This document shows positions 27,639 to 35,736 of a stretch of 64,000 nucleotides of DNA, in pieces. Numbering within the stretch: position 1 is the stretch's first letter; the number at the start of each line of letters is the position of its first letter. The notes below the pieces were generated by a model. That model saw only the letters and a list, made by a program, of their open reading frames with translations. It did no database searches and had not been told where the DNA came from. Source of the stretch: Methylosinus sp. C49 (GTDB taxonomy: Bacteria > Pseudomonadota > Alphaproteobacteria > Rhizobiales > Beijerinckiaceae); assembly GCF_009936375.1 (NCBI RefSeq), contig NZ_AP022332.1, positions 3,752,501-3,816,500 on the forward strand. The letters run 5' to 3'. A program made the position numbers and the translations under genes.

Positions 27639-27764
27639 ATGCGCAAGCTCTGCATTCTGGCGGGTCTCGTCGTCGCCTATGCGCTGCTCGCGGGTTGCGA
27701 CAAATGCACCCACGAGCTGCAGGACATACGCCTGCCGCTGCCGCCGCAGGCCTGCGCGCGCTGA
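27639..27764 (+). CDS. Small predicted lipoprotein (41 residues)
   Basis: A short frame begins MRKLCILAGLVVAYALLAGC. This is a positively charged N-terminus, a hydrophobic core and the lipobox LAGC with Cys20 as the lipidation site. The mature part would be only 22 residues with two more cysteines and several prolines. GAGGAAG precedes the ATG at a good distance. Nothing identifies its role; it sits alone between the L,D-transpeptidase gene and panB. Confidence 0.6.
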   Translation: MRKLCILAGLVVAYALLAGCDKCTHELQDIRLPLPPQACAR

Positions 27765-27830
27765 GCGGCTTTTTCCGCGGCCGCCTTTGCTCTATACAGC
27801 GCCCTGACGCGCATCAGGGAAGGTGAGCAG

Positions 27831-28640
27831 ATGGCGGCCGGCCGTTTCGTCGAGATGAAGAAGCGCGGCGAGAAATTCGTCGTGCTGACCGCCTATGACG
27901 CGCCGACCGCGCGGCTCGAGGCGGAGGCCGGCGTCGATATCATCATGGTCGGCGACAGCGTCGGCACCAATGTGCTGGGCTACGCCAGCGAGCGCGAGGT
28001 GACGCTGGACGATATGGCGCATCACATCGCCGCCGTGCGACGCGGCGCGCCGGGCGTCTATCTCATCGGCGACCTTCCTTTCGCGACTTATGAGAGCGAG
28101 GCGCAAGCGCTCGCCAGCGCCGCGCGTCTCGCGCAGGCCGGCGCCGATTGCGTGAAATTCGAAGGCGCACGGCCCGAAATCGTGCGCGCGCTGAAGCGCG
28201 AGGGCTATGAGGTCTGCTGCCACATCGGGCTCGAGTCGCAGCATCAGGAGGGCAAGCGCCGCCAAGGCAAGACCGCCGAAGCCGCAGCCAAGCTTCTCGC
28301 CGACGCGCTGGCGCTGGATGCGGCGGGCGCCGATTTCCTCGTTCTCGAGCTGATCCCGCGCGAGCTCGCGGCCAAGATCACCGAGCGTCTGCGCGCGCCG
28401 ACGATCGGCATCGGCGCCGGCGCCGATTGCGACGCGCAAGTGCTGGTCGTGCATGATCTCGCGGCGCTGGGAACGCGCGACTTCAAGCATAATCGCCGCT
28501 ATGTGGAGCTGGGCGCGGCGCTGCGGACGGCTGTCGCCGCTTATGCGCAGGACGTTCGCGAGGGGCGCTTTCCGGCCGAGGAGAATGGCTTCTCCATGGA
28601 GGCGGCGGAGCTGGCGGCCTTGGAAAAGATCATCGCATGA
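27831..28640 (+). CDS. panB: 3-methyl-2-oxobutanoate hydroxymethyltransferase
   Basis: PanB transfers a one-carbon unit from methylene-THF to ketoisovalerate, the first step of pantothenate synthesis. The 269-residue barrel has the metal-binding MVGDSVGTNVLGY segment, the GDLPFATYE motif, VKFEGA, the HIGLESQ-type loop and PTIGIGAGADCDAQVLVVHD. AAGGTGAG precedes the ATG at 27831. A candidate -10 (TATACA) lies at 27793. It overlaps hemH by four bases (ATGA), so the two are coupled. Confidence 0.97.
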   Translation: MAAGRFVEMKKRGEKFVVLTAYDAPTARLEAEAGVDIIMVGDSVGTNVLGYASEREVTLDDMAHHIAAVRRGAPGVYLIGDLPFATYESEAQALASAARLAQAGADCVKFEGARPEIVRALKREGYEVCCHIGLESQHQEGKRRQGKTAEAAAKLLADALALDAAGADFLVLELIPRELAAKITERLRAPTIGIGAGADCDAQVLVVHDLAALGTRDFKHNRRYVELGAALRTAVAAYAQDVREGRFPAEENGFSMEAAELAALEKIIA

Positions 28641-29632
28641 GCGCGTCTCGCATCGGGCTTCTGCTCGTCAATCTCGGCACGCCGCAGGGCGCCGATTATT
28701 GGTCGGTGCGCCGCTATTTGCGCGAGTTTTTGTCGGATCGCCGCGTCGTCGATCTGCCGCCGCTGCTGTGGCGTCCCATTCTCGAGAGCTTCGTGCTCAC
28801 CTTTCGGCCGCGCCGCTCCGCGCGCGCCTATCGCTCCATCTGGAACAACGAGCGCGATGAAGGCCCGCTGAAGACGATCACCCGCGCGCAGGCGGAAAAG
28901 CTCGGCGCGCGCTTCACGGAACAGAATGTCATCGTCGATTTCGCCATGCGCTACGCCGGGCCGTCCATCGGCGAGAAGATCGACGCGCTGCGCGCAAGGG
29001 GCTGCGAGCGCATCTTGCTGTTTCCGCTCTATCCGCAATATGCGGCCTCGACGACGGCCTCCGTCTTCGATGAGACAGCGCGCGCGCTGGCTCTGTTGCG
29101 CGAGCAGCCGACATTGCGCATCGTCCCGCCCTTCTATGACGATCCCGCCTATATAGAAGCGCTCGCCGCCTCGACGCGCGCGCAGCTCGCTGCGCTGGAT
29201 TTTACGCCGGATGTTCTGATCGCCTCTTTCCACGGACTGCCGCAAGCGCAGATCGACCGCGGCGATCCCTATCGCCGCCATTGCGAGGCGACATACGATC
29301 GTCTGCGCGCCGCGCTCGGCATGTCGCCGGAGCATTTGCGCCTCGCATTTCAATCGCGTTTCGGCCGCGCGCAATGGATCGGCCCCTATACGGCGAATAT
29401 GCTGCAGGAGCTGGCGCAGAGCGGCGTAAAGCGCGTCGCCGTGCTGACGCCGGGCTTCGTCTCCGATTGTCTGGAGACGCTCGAGGAGATCGGCGTCGAG
29501 CTGCGCCATTCTTATTTGACAGCCGGCGGCGAAAAATTTGCGCGGCTCGACTGCCTCAACGACAGCGAGGATGGATTGCGCGCGCTGGAGACGATCGCGC
29601 GACGAGAGCTCGCCGGCTGGCTGGACACGTGA
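28637..29632 (+). CDS. hemH: Ferrochelatase
   Basis: HemH inserts iron into protoporphyrin IX, the last step of haem b synthesis; haem is needed by the aa3 oxidase encoded later in the window. The 331-residue protein shows LLVNLGTPQGADYWSVRRYL, SFHGLPQAQIDRGDPY with the catalytic His, and LTPGFVSDCLETLEEI with the Glu region. Length is normal. Coupled by a four-base overlap to panB; convergent with the ABC exporter gene with only six bases between stops. Confidence 0.97.
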   Translation: MSASRIGLLLVNLGTPQGADYWSVRRYLREFLSDRRVVDLPPLLWRPILESFVLTFRPRRSARAYRSIWNNERDEGPLKTITRAQAEKLGARFTEQNVIVDFAMRYAGPSIGEKIDALRARGCERILLFPLYPQYAASTTASVFDETARALALLREQPTLRIVPPFYDDPAYIEALAASTRAQLAALDFTPDVLIASFHGLPQAQIDRGDPYRRHCEATYDRLRAALGMSPEHLRLAFQSRFGRAQWIGPYTANMLQELAQSGVKRVAVLTPGFVSDCLETLEEIGVELRHSYLTAGGEKFARLDCLNDSEDGLRALETIARRELAGWLDT

Positions 29633-29638
29633 GCGGCC

Positions 29639-31261
29639 TCAGGCTTCTGCGGAAATTTTTCCGCCGCTGATCGTGACGATGCGGTCGGCGGCGTCGAAAT
29701 AGCGGTCGTCATGCGAGATGATGACGAGCGTCTTGCCGCGCCGTTTCAGATCGGGAAGAATCTCGCGATAGAAAGCGCGACGAAACGCCGGGTCCTGCTC
29801 CGCCGCCCATTCGTCGAAGACCATCACCGGCCGTCCCTCGGCGAAGGCGGACACGAGCGCGAGACGCTTGCGCTGACCGGCGGAGAGCGCCGTGGTCGTA
29901 TAGACGCCATTCTCGATCGCGGTCTTTTCCGAAATCTCCATGAGCGCGAGATAATCCTGCGCAGCAGTGGCCGACTCCTGCGAGACGCTCACATCGTCGA
30001 AGAGGAAATAATCGAAGAAAACGGCGGAGAAGAGCTGGCGATAATCGTCGCGCTCTGCGTCGCAGACCGGCCGGCCGTCGACGAGGATTTCACCGCTCGT
30101 CGGCGGATAGACGCCGAGAATGAGCTTGAGCAGCGTGGTTTTGCCGCCGCCATTCTCGCCGACGATGAACACGATTTCGCCGGGGCGAATGTGAAGATCC
30201 GTCGGGCCGAGCGTGAAGCCGACGACATTCTCCTCCTGCGAATATTGAAAGGTCACGCCGCGCAATTCCACCGAACCGAAGAACGGCGAAGGCGGCTGCG
30301 CCGCGCTTTCGACGAGCCGCGGCTCCGCCGTCGTGAAGCTCTCGGAGAGATCGACGACGCGGCGAAACGACGTCGCCGCGCGGCCGAACATCGCGACATG
30401 GGCGATCACCGCATTGACGGGCGCGCGCATATAGAGAAGCGCGACGATGAACGTCCCGGTCGTCGCGGGCGTTTCCCCTAGCGCCGTTTGCGCGGCGGTC
30501 AGCCCGCCGATGACGATGAAGATGGAGGTCGTGTCGATCGCCTCGACAGTGGAGAAGATCACGAAATTGCGGGTGGTCAGATCGCGTATGCGCTCGATCC
30601 GCGCAAACAGCCGATCATTGCGGAACACAGCGCGCCGCGCGCGATTGAGGCGCAGCTCCTTCGCGCCCTCGATCAGCGCGTCATAATCCTTCTGCAGCTC
30701 GTCGCGCGCGCGTCTTTCGGCGTCGAATAGCACGAAGGCCGTCGAAAGGGCGCGCCGCATGAGATAGATCGGCAGGCCGGCGAAGGCGAAGGCGACCAGC
30801 GCGAGGCGCCAGGACAAAAAGACGAGATAGGCGGCGCAACCGAGCGCGGTGAGCACGGACACGAATAGAAAGGGAAGTCCGCGCACGAACTCGCAGATTT
30901 CATCGACGTCGTGATTGAGCGCCGTGACGATGCGATGTCGCTGCAAGCGCTCGAGCGCCGCGACCGGCGCGCAGAGAATCTTGTCGACCAGCTCCTTGCG
31001 CAGATCGGCGACAGCGCCCTGGACGACCTCGCTGTTCGAGCGGTTCGCGACGATTTCGCCTGCGAGAGTCGTCGCGCAGAGCCCGGCGAAAATCGCGATC
31101 TCGGCGGCGGCGAGGCCATTGCCGAGGGCGCGCTCGATCATGGCGAGAACGCCGACCGTCGCGAGGCTCGCTGCGCCGCCCGTCAGCGCCGCGGCGAGAG
31201 CCTGCCTTTTATAGGGCGCGAGCAGACGCGCGGACGCGCGCAGAAGAGACCTGTTCCGCAT
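29639..31261 (-). CDS. Cyclic-peptide-type export ABC transporter (PvdE/SyrD family)
   Basis: The 540-residue half-transporter has six membrane helices, then an ATPase domain from about residue 325. The ATPase has Walker A GENGGGKTT (about 363-371), the variant signature LSAGQRKRLAL, Walker B VMVFDEWAAEQD and the switch ISHDD. FDEWAAEQDPAFRRAFY is diagnostic of the family that includes PvdE, SyrD and YojI, exporters of siderophore precursors, lipopeptides or microcins. No peptide synthetase or precursor gene is visible nearby, so the cargo is unknown. The gene follows the YfhO-like gene after 31 bases and may be cotranscribed with it. Confidence 0.88.
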   Translation of the reverse strand: MRNRSLLRASARLLAPYKRQALAAALTGGAASLATVGVLAMIERALGNGLAAAEIAIFAGLCATTLAGEIVANRSNSEVVQGAVADLRKELVDKILCAPVAALERLQRHRIVTALNHDVDEICEFVRGLPFLFVSVLTALGCAAYLVFLSWRLALVAFAFAGLPIYLMRRALSTAFVLFDAERRARDELQKDYDALIEGAKELRLNRARRAVFRNDRLFARIERIRDLTTRNFVIFSTVEAIDTTSIFIVIGGLTAAQTALGETPATTGTFIVALLYMRAPVNAVIAHVAMFGRAATSFRRVVDLSESFTTAEPRLVESAAQPPSPFFGSVELRGVTFQYSQEENVVGFTLGPTDLHIRPGEIVFIVGENGGGKTTLLKLILGVYPPTSGEILVDGRPVCDAERDDYRQLFSAVFFDYFLFDDVSVSQESATAAQDYLALMEISEKTAIENGVYTTTALSAGQRKRLALVSAFAEGRPVMVFDEWAAEQDPAFRRAFYREILPDLKRRGKTLVIISHDDRYFDAADRIVTISGGKISAEA

Positions 31262-31292
31262 CTATGGCCTCGTTGAAATGAATGGAATAAAA

Positions 31293-33620
31293 TCACTGCG
31301 TCCGCCCCGTCAGCCGCCGCCACAGCTCGTCGAAGGGACGATAGACGAACCGCACCTCATGCTTGCCCTGCGACACGGCGACGGCGCGGAACATCACATT
31401 GGCGCGGAGAATCTCCGCCGGCTCGCCGTCGATTTCCGCCGTCCAGGACGGATGGAAAATATCGTTCAGCACCACATAGCCGCCGCCGCGCGGAACGTCG
31501 GCGTCGATGACGACCTCCGTATTGCGGTAAGAGCGGATGCGCGCGCCGCTCGCCTCGCCCTCCTCCGGCCGCGAATGGCGGCAGACGGGCGGCTCCTCCA
31601 ACAGAACGCTGGCGCGATAATCGAGATCGGGCCAAACGCCATCCTCGATCATCTGCGCGAAATCGACACGCGTGGCGCAGGTCGCGAGCAGCACGCGCGG
31701 TAGCGCACGATTATTCTCATAGACATAGGCGTCCTTGGTGCGCCCGATGAATTCGAGATCGCCCGGCTTCAAATTTTTGTCGATCTCCTCGATCGGAACG
31801 CCGGTCGCGATGAAGCGCAGCCCGATGAGATCGGCGAGCGTCGAGCGATAGGAGGGATAGAGCTTGGAGAAGACGCGCTGATCGGGAAGCGCGAGATGAT
31901 CGCCGACGCCGGTCGCATCCTCGAGCAGGCGCAGGCGCACCGGATTGTAGCCGAACTCCTGATCTAAGCCATGCACCAGCGACGCGTTGGGCCAGTGGAA
32001 ATCTATGCCCGCGAGCTCGACGCGGTCGCGCCGATCCGGCGCCGCCGTCGCCGCGAGACGCGCGCGCAAGAGAGCGATCGTGTCGTTTTGCGTGTCCGCG
32101 CGCAGCACGTCGAAATTCTGCGGCGGCAGCGCCGTCGATTCATTGGGGCCATTGTTGAAGGCGAGATCGAGCGTCATCGTCGCGCCTACGGCGGCGAGCA
32201 GCGCATAGCGGCGCGTGGCGAGCTGCGGCGCGAAGGCGATGACGAGAAAGGCCAGCGCCACGAAGCCGGCGCTCTCGGCGAGCGGCAGGAGCGCCGCCGC
32301 GAGATGATCCTTGCTCCAGGCGAGCGCAATGGCGAGCGCGAATAGAACGCCCAGCGCCGCCGCGAGATAGCGCAAGGGCGGCTTGCCCGGCGCATTGGCG
32401 ATAACATTGAGGCCGAAGCCGGCGAGAATGGCGAGCACGGCGCAGAGCGGGAAGGTCGCGTCCGCCGGGCGGCGGAAGAGATCGACGCCCGGAATATGGA
32501 ACATCAGCGCAAAGGCCGGCGTGAAGCGGCCGAGCGCATAGAGCAGCAGCGCCAGCGCCGCGGCGGTGAAAAAGCTGATCTCGCGATTGGACGGCAGGCC
32601 GTGGCGCGCCAGCGCGATGAGTGAGAGCAAAGGCAGCGCGCCGATGTAGACGTCGCACATATTACGCGCGAGAAAGAGATCCGGCGAGCCGAAGACCGCC
32701 GCCGGCGGACCCCAGAAATTCGCGAGCGGACCATCCGTGCCGAAGAGATTGGCCGAGACGAAAGTGAGCAGCGCCGCCGGATGCAGCGAGCCGCGCAGAG
32801 CGCCTTCGAGATCGATGGCCGGCCGATTGGATTGCGACGCCAGCTCCAGTGTCAGCAGCAGCGGAACGATGATGATGGCGATTCCGCAGGCCGCGCCGGC
32901 GGCGAGCGGCGCGACGGCGGTGGAAATCTTCGCGTCGTCGGAAAAGACGCGGAAGACGGCGTAGGCCGAGAGGATGAGCACTTCCAGAAAAGCGACCTGA
33001 TCGCGGCCGAGCACGAGAAAGGCCGCCGCCACGCCGGCATAGGCGCCCCATTGCGCCGAGCGGCGATCGAGCGCGCGGGCGAGCAGAAACAAAGTCACCG
33101 GGAACCAGGCGAGGCTCATCACCTGCCCCGTATGCTGAATGCGCCAGGCGGCGGAGCCGCCGAAGGCGAAAGCCAGCGCGCAGAGCAGCGCGCCTTCCGC
33201 CGAAAATTTGCGGTCGCGGAAATAGGCGATGAAGGCGAGCCCGCCCATCGCCAGCATCGCGAAGACAATGCCGTCCTCGAGCGCGAAGGAGGGCTCGGGA
33301 ACGAGCCAGGCGGCGAGGAGGAAGAAGGGCGAGAAGATCAGCGATTGCGGATCGGCCAGCTGCGGCGAGCCGGCGAAGACATTGGGCGTCCAGAACGGCG
33401 ATTGGCCGGAATGCAGCGCATGGGCGAGAAAGGCGAATTGCGGCTGGAAATGCGCCTTGGCGTCCCAGGGGACGGTGACGCGGCCGGAGAGCCACGGAAA
33501 CGCGAGAACCACCGCCGCCGCCAGAAAGACGAGCGCAGCGGCGCCATAGGAAACGGATGTCTGCGGACGCTCGGTCACTCTGCTCTCACTCCGACGAATC
33601 TCACTCGCGCTGCATTGCAC
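31293..33620 (-). CDS. YfhO-like polytopic membrane protein (GT-C type glycosyltransferase-like)
   Basis: The 775-residue protein has about a dozen predicted membrane helices over its first 500 residues and a soluble C-terminal domain. The loop after the first helix contains WDAKAHFQPQFAFLAHAL, typical of membrane sugar or lipid-linked transferases, and the second half ends with the beta-rich segment VVIDADVPRGGGYVVLNDIF, resembling YfhO-family proteins. YfhO in Gram-positives glycosylates teichoic acids; the substrate here is unknown. A GTG at 33578 (VTERPQ) is an alternative start, about 14 codons inside. The ABC exporter gene follows closely. Confidence 0.75.
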   Translation of the reverse strand: MQCSASEIRRSESRVTERPQTSVSYGAAALVFLAAAVVLAFPWLSGRVTVPWDAKAHFQPQFAFLAHALHSGQSPFWTPNVFAGSPQLADPQSLIFSPFFLLAAWLVPEPSFALEDGIVFAMLAMGGLAFIAYFRDRKFSAEGALLCALAFAFGGSAAWRIQHTGQVMSLAWFPVTLFLLARALDRRSAQWGAYAGVAAAFLVLGRDQVAFLEVLILSAYAVFRVFSDDAKISTAVAPLAAGAACGIAIIIVPLLLTLELASQSNRPAIDLEGALRGSLHPAALLTFVSANLFGTDGPLANFWGPPAAVFGSPDLFLARNMCDVYIGALPLLSLIALARHGLPSNREISFFTAAALALLLYALGRFTPAFALMFHIPGVDLFRRPADATFPLCAVLAILAGFGLNVIANAPGKPPLRYLAAALGVLFALAIALAWSKDHLAAALLPLAESAGFVALAFLVIAFAPQLATRRYALLAAVGATMTLDLAFNNGPNESTALPPQNFDVLRADTQNDTIALLRARLAATAAPDRRDRVELAGIDFHWPNASLVHGLDQEFGYNPVRLRLLEDATGVGDHLALPDQRVFSKLYPSYRSTLADLIGLRFIATGVPIEEIDKNLKPGDLEFIGRTKDAYVYENNRALPRVLLATCATRVDFAQMIEDGVWPDLDYRASVLLEEPPVCRHSRPEEGEASGARIRSYRNTEVVIDADVPRGGGYVVLNDIFHPSWTAEIDGEPAEILRANVMFRAVAVSQGKHEVRFVYRPFDELWRRLTGRTQ

Positions 33621-33801
33621 ATGATTTTTTCAAAAGCGCAAAGGATGAAAGGAGCGCGCTCGAGCAGGGCGGCCCGCCGACGCCTCCGCTCTCGCCTCCC
33701 CGGCAGTCGGATTCGCGCGCATAGCGAGAACGCCGCCGTCGTCCGATCGCCTCCCCTTCCGTCGCTTGACTCCCACCCCCGCAATGCCCCACCCAGGCCG
33801 C

Positions 33802-34815
33802 ATGAGCACGCCCTTCGACGACATTCGCGATCTTCTCGCCGACCTTCCCGCCCCCTGCCGCGACAGCCTGGACGCCGTGCGACGGCGCGACGCGGAGCTG
33901 ACCAAGCCGCCGGGGTCGCTCGGGCGGCTCGAGGAGGTCGCCGAATGGCTGGCCGCCTGGCAGGGCCGCGCGGAGCCGCGGATCGAGCGGCCGCTCGTCG
34001 CCGTCTTCGCGGGGAATCACGGCGTCACGGCCAAGGGCGTCTCCGCCTTTCCCGCCGCCGTCACGCGGCAGATGCTCGATAATTTCACGGCCGGCGGCGC
34101 GGCGATCAATCAGATCTGCAAGGCCCATGGAATCGGCCTCAAGGTCTTCGAGCTGGCGCTCGAGCATCCGACGCGCGATTTTACGGAAGCCCCCGCCATG
34201 GAGGAGCGCGAGGCCGCCGGCACTCTGGTCTATGGCATGGAGGCGGTGGACGGCGGGATCGATCTGCTGGCGCCGGGCGAGATGGGCATAGGCAACACCA
34301 GCTCGGCGGCGGCGATCTACGCCGCGCTCTATGGCGGTCCAGCCGCGCGCTGGACCGGGCGCGGAACCGGCGTCGACGATGAAGGGCTCGCGCGCAAGAA
34401 CGCCGTCATCGACGCCGCGCTCGCCTTTCACGCCGGACATTTGTCCGATCCTTTGGAGATTTTGCGCCGGCTCGGCGGGCGCGAGATCGCCGGCATGATG
34501 GGCGCCATTCTCGCGGCGCGGCGCAATCGCATTCCCGTGCTGCTCGACGGCTATGTCGCCTGCGCGGCGGCGGCGCTGCTGCATGCGCTGAGCCCGGACG
34601 CCATCGCCCATTGCCTCGCCGGCCATGTCTCGGCGGAGGGCGCGCATAGGGATGTGCTGGAGCGGCTCGGCAAGAAGCCGCTGCTCGATCTCGGCATGCG
34701 GCTCGGCGAGGGCTCCGGCGCGGCGCTGGCGATCGGCGTCGTCAAGGCGGCGCTCGCCTGCCACAGCGGAATGGCGACTTTCGCCAGCGCCGGCGTCAGC
34801 GGCAAGGACGGCTGA
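33802..34815 (+). CDS. cobT: Nicotinate-nucleotide-dimethylbenzimidazole phosphoribosyltransferase
   Basis: CobT makes alpha-ribazole phosphate for the lower ligand of cobalamin, the cofactor of the MetH encoded earlier in the window. The 337-residue protein shows the family's KPPGSLGRLEEVA, FAGNHGVTAKGVSAFP, GEMGIGNTSSAAAI and GRGTGVDDEGL, plus the catalytic Glu region near the end (DLGMRLGEGSGAAL). ATG at 33802 is preferred over 33766, whose extra twelve residues have no counterpart. I saw no cobalamin riboswitch in the 181 bases upstream. It converges with the rhodanese-ankyrin gene. Confidence 0.96.
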   Translation: MSTPFDDIRDLLADLPAPCRDSLDAVRRRDAELTKPPGSLGRLEEVAEWLAAWQGRAEPRIERPLVAVFAGNHGVTAKGVSAFPAAVTRQMLDNFTAGGAAINQICKAHGIGLKVFELALEHPTRDFTEAPAMEEREAAGTLVYGMEAVDGGIDLLAPGEMGIGNTSSAAAIYAALYGGPAARWTGRGTGVDDEGLARKNAVIDAALAFHAGHLSDPLEILRRLGGREIAGMMGAILAARRNRIPVLLDGYVACAAAALLHALSPDAIAHCLAGHVSAEGAHRDVLERLGKKPLLDLGMRLGEGSGAALAIGVVKAALACHSGMATFASAGVSGKDG

Positions 34816-34818
34816 GCG

Positions 34819-35616
34819 TCAGGACGCGGCGGCCGCCGCCTTGCGGCGCTTCGCCTCCGCGCGCATCAGATCGAGGCATTCCTTGGTGGAGGCCATGTCC
34901 AGCGCGGTGAGGCCGAGGTCGGTCTCGAAGGACGGATCGGCGCCGGCCGCCATCAATTGCGCCACGGCGCGGGCGCGGCCGGAGGAGGCCGCGAACATCA
35001 GCGGCGTCGAGGCGTTCACATTTATGTGCTGAATGTCGATTCCGGCGCGGATCAGCAGCGCGATATTCTCCTCTATCTCGCCGACACAGGCGAGCCACAG
35101 CGCCTGATTGCCGTCCACATTTGTCGCATGAATATCTGCCCCGGCCTGCAGCAGCTCGGCGACGAGCGCCGGCGGGGCGAGGCGCGCGGCGACCATCAGC
35201 GGCGTCACATTGTCCTTGTTGCGGCCATTGGCGTCGCCGGGGGCGAAGCCGTGCTCGGCCAGAAAAGCCTCCAGCGCCGGGCTCAGCGCCGCCGCGGCGG
35301 CTGGCGCGGAACGCTCGGCGATCGCCCAGGCCTCATAGCCGCCGTCGAGGCTGTAGACGTCCGAAAAGCCCTGCTCGGCGAAATATTTGGCGTAGGCCTG
35401 GCTGGAATTGCCATGATAGCAGCAGAACACCACCGGCCGGTCCTTCGGCGTCAGAGTGACGAAGGAGGAGATGTTCTCCCGGCTCGCCGGCTCGGCCCCG
35501 TCTATGTGGCCGCGCGCGAAAGAGTCTGGATCGCGCACATCGATCACCAGCGCGCGCCCGCGCTCGATGAGCTGACGCGCCGCGGTGACGTCGATCCTGC
35601 GAAAATTCGCCTGCAT
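34819..35616 (-). CDS. Rhodanese-ankyrin repeat fusion protein
   Basis: This 265-residue cytoplasmic protein joins two domains. Residues 1-105 are a GlpE-type single rhodanese with VIDVRDPDSFARGHIDGA and the active-site loop CYHGNSS (nucleophile Cys66), which transfers sulfane sulfur. Residues about 130-255 form three to four ankyrin repeats (KDNVTPLMVAARL, DGNQALWLAC, NASTPLMFAASSG, GLTALDMAS). The fusion suggests sulfur transfer directed to a protein partner bound by the ankyrin part. ATG at 35616 is preceded by AAGGGAGA; a frame continuing far upstream on this strand is only the antisense of the symporter gene. Confidence 0.88.
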   Translation of the reverse strand: MQANFRRIDVTAARQLIERGRALVIDVRDPDSFARGHIDGAEPASRENISSFVTLTPKDRPVVFCCYHGNSSQAYAKYFAEQGFSDVYSLDGGYEAWAIAERSAPAAAAALSPALEAFLAEHGFAPGDANGRNKDNVTPLMVAARLAPPALVAELLQAGADIHATNVDGNQALWLACVGEIEENIALLIRAGIDIQHINVNASTPLMFAASSGRARAVAQLMAAGADPSFETDLGLTALDMASTKECLDLMRAEAKRRKAAAAAS

Positions 35617-35736
35617 GCCGCATTTCTCCCTTCGATCGCCCCGCGACATGCGAAGTCGGGGCCAACCGTCCCTCGGGGACCGCGCGCGCTGGTTTTCGGC
35701 GCCCTCGTCGGCTAGGCTCGCGGGAGGAGGCGCGAC

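Noticed and set aside
33621-33801. Possible cobalamin riboswitch before cobT
   Set aside because: I could not find the B12 box or a matching fold in the 181 bases; only a GC-rich stretch is present.
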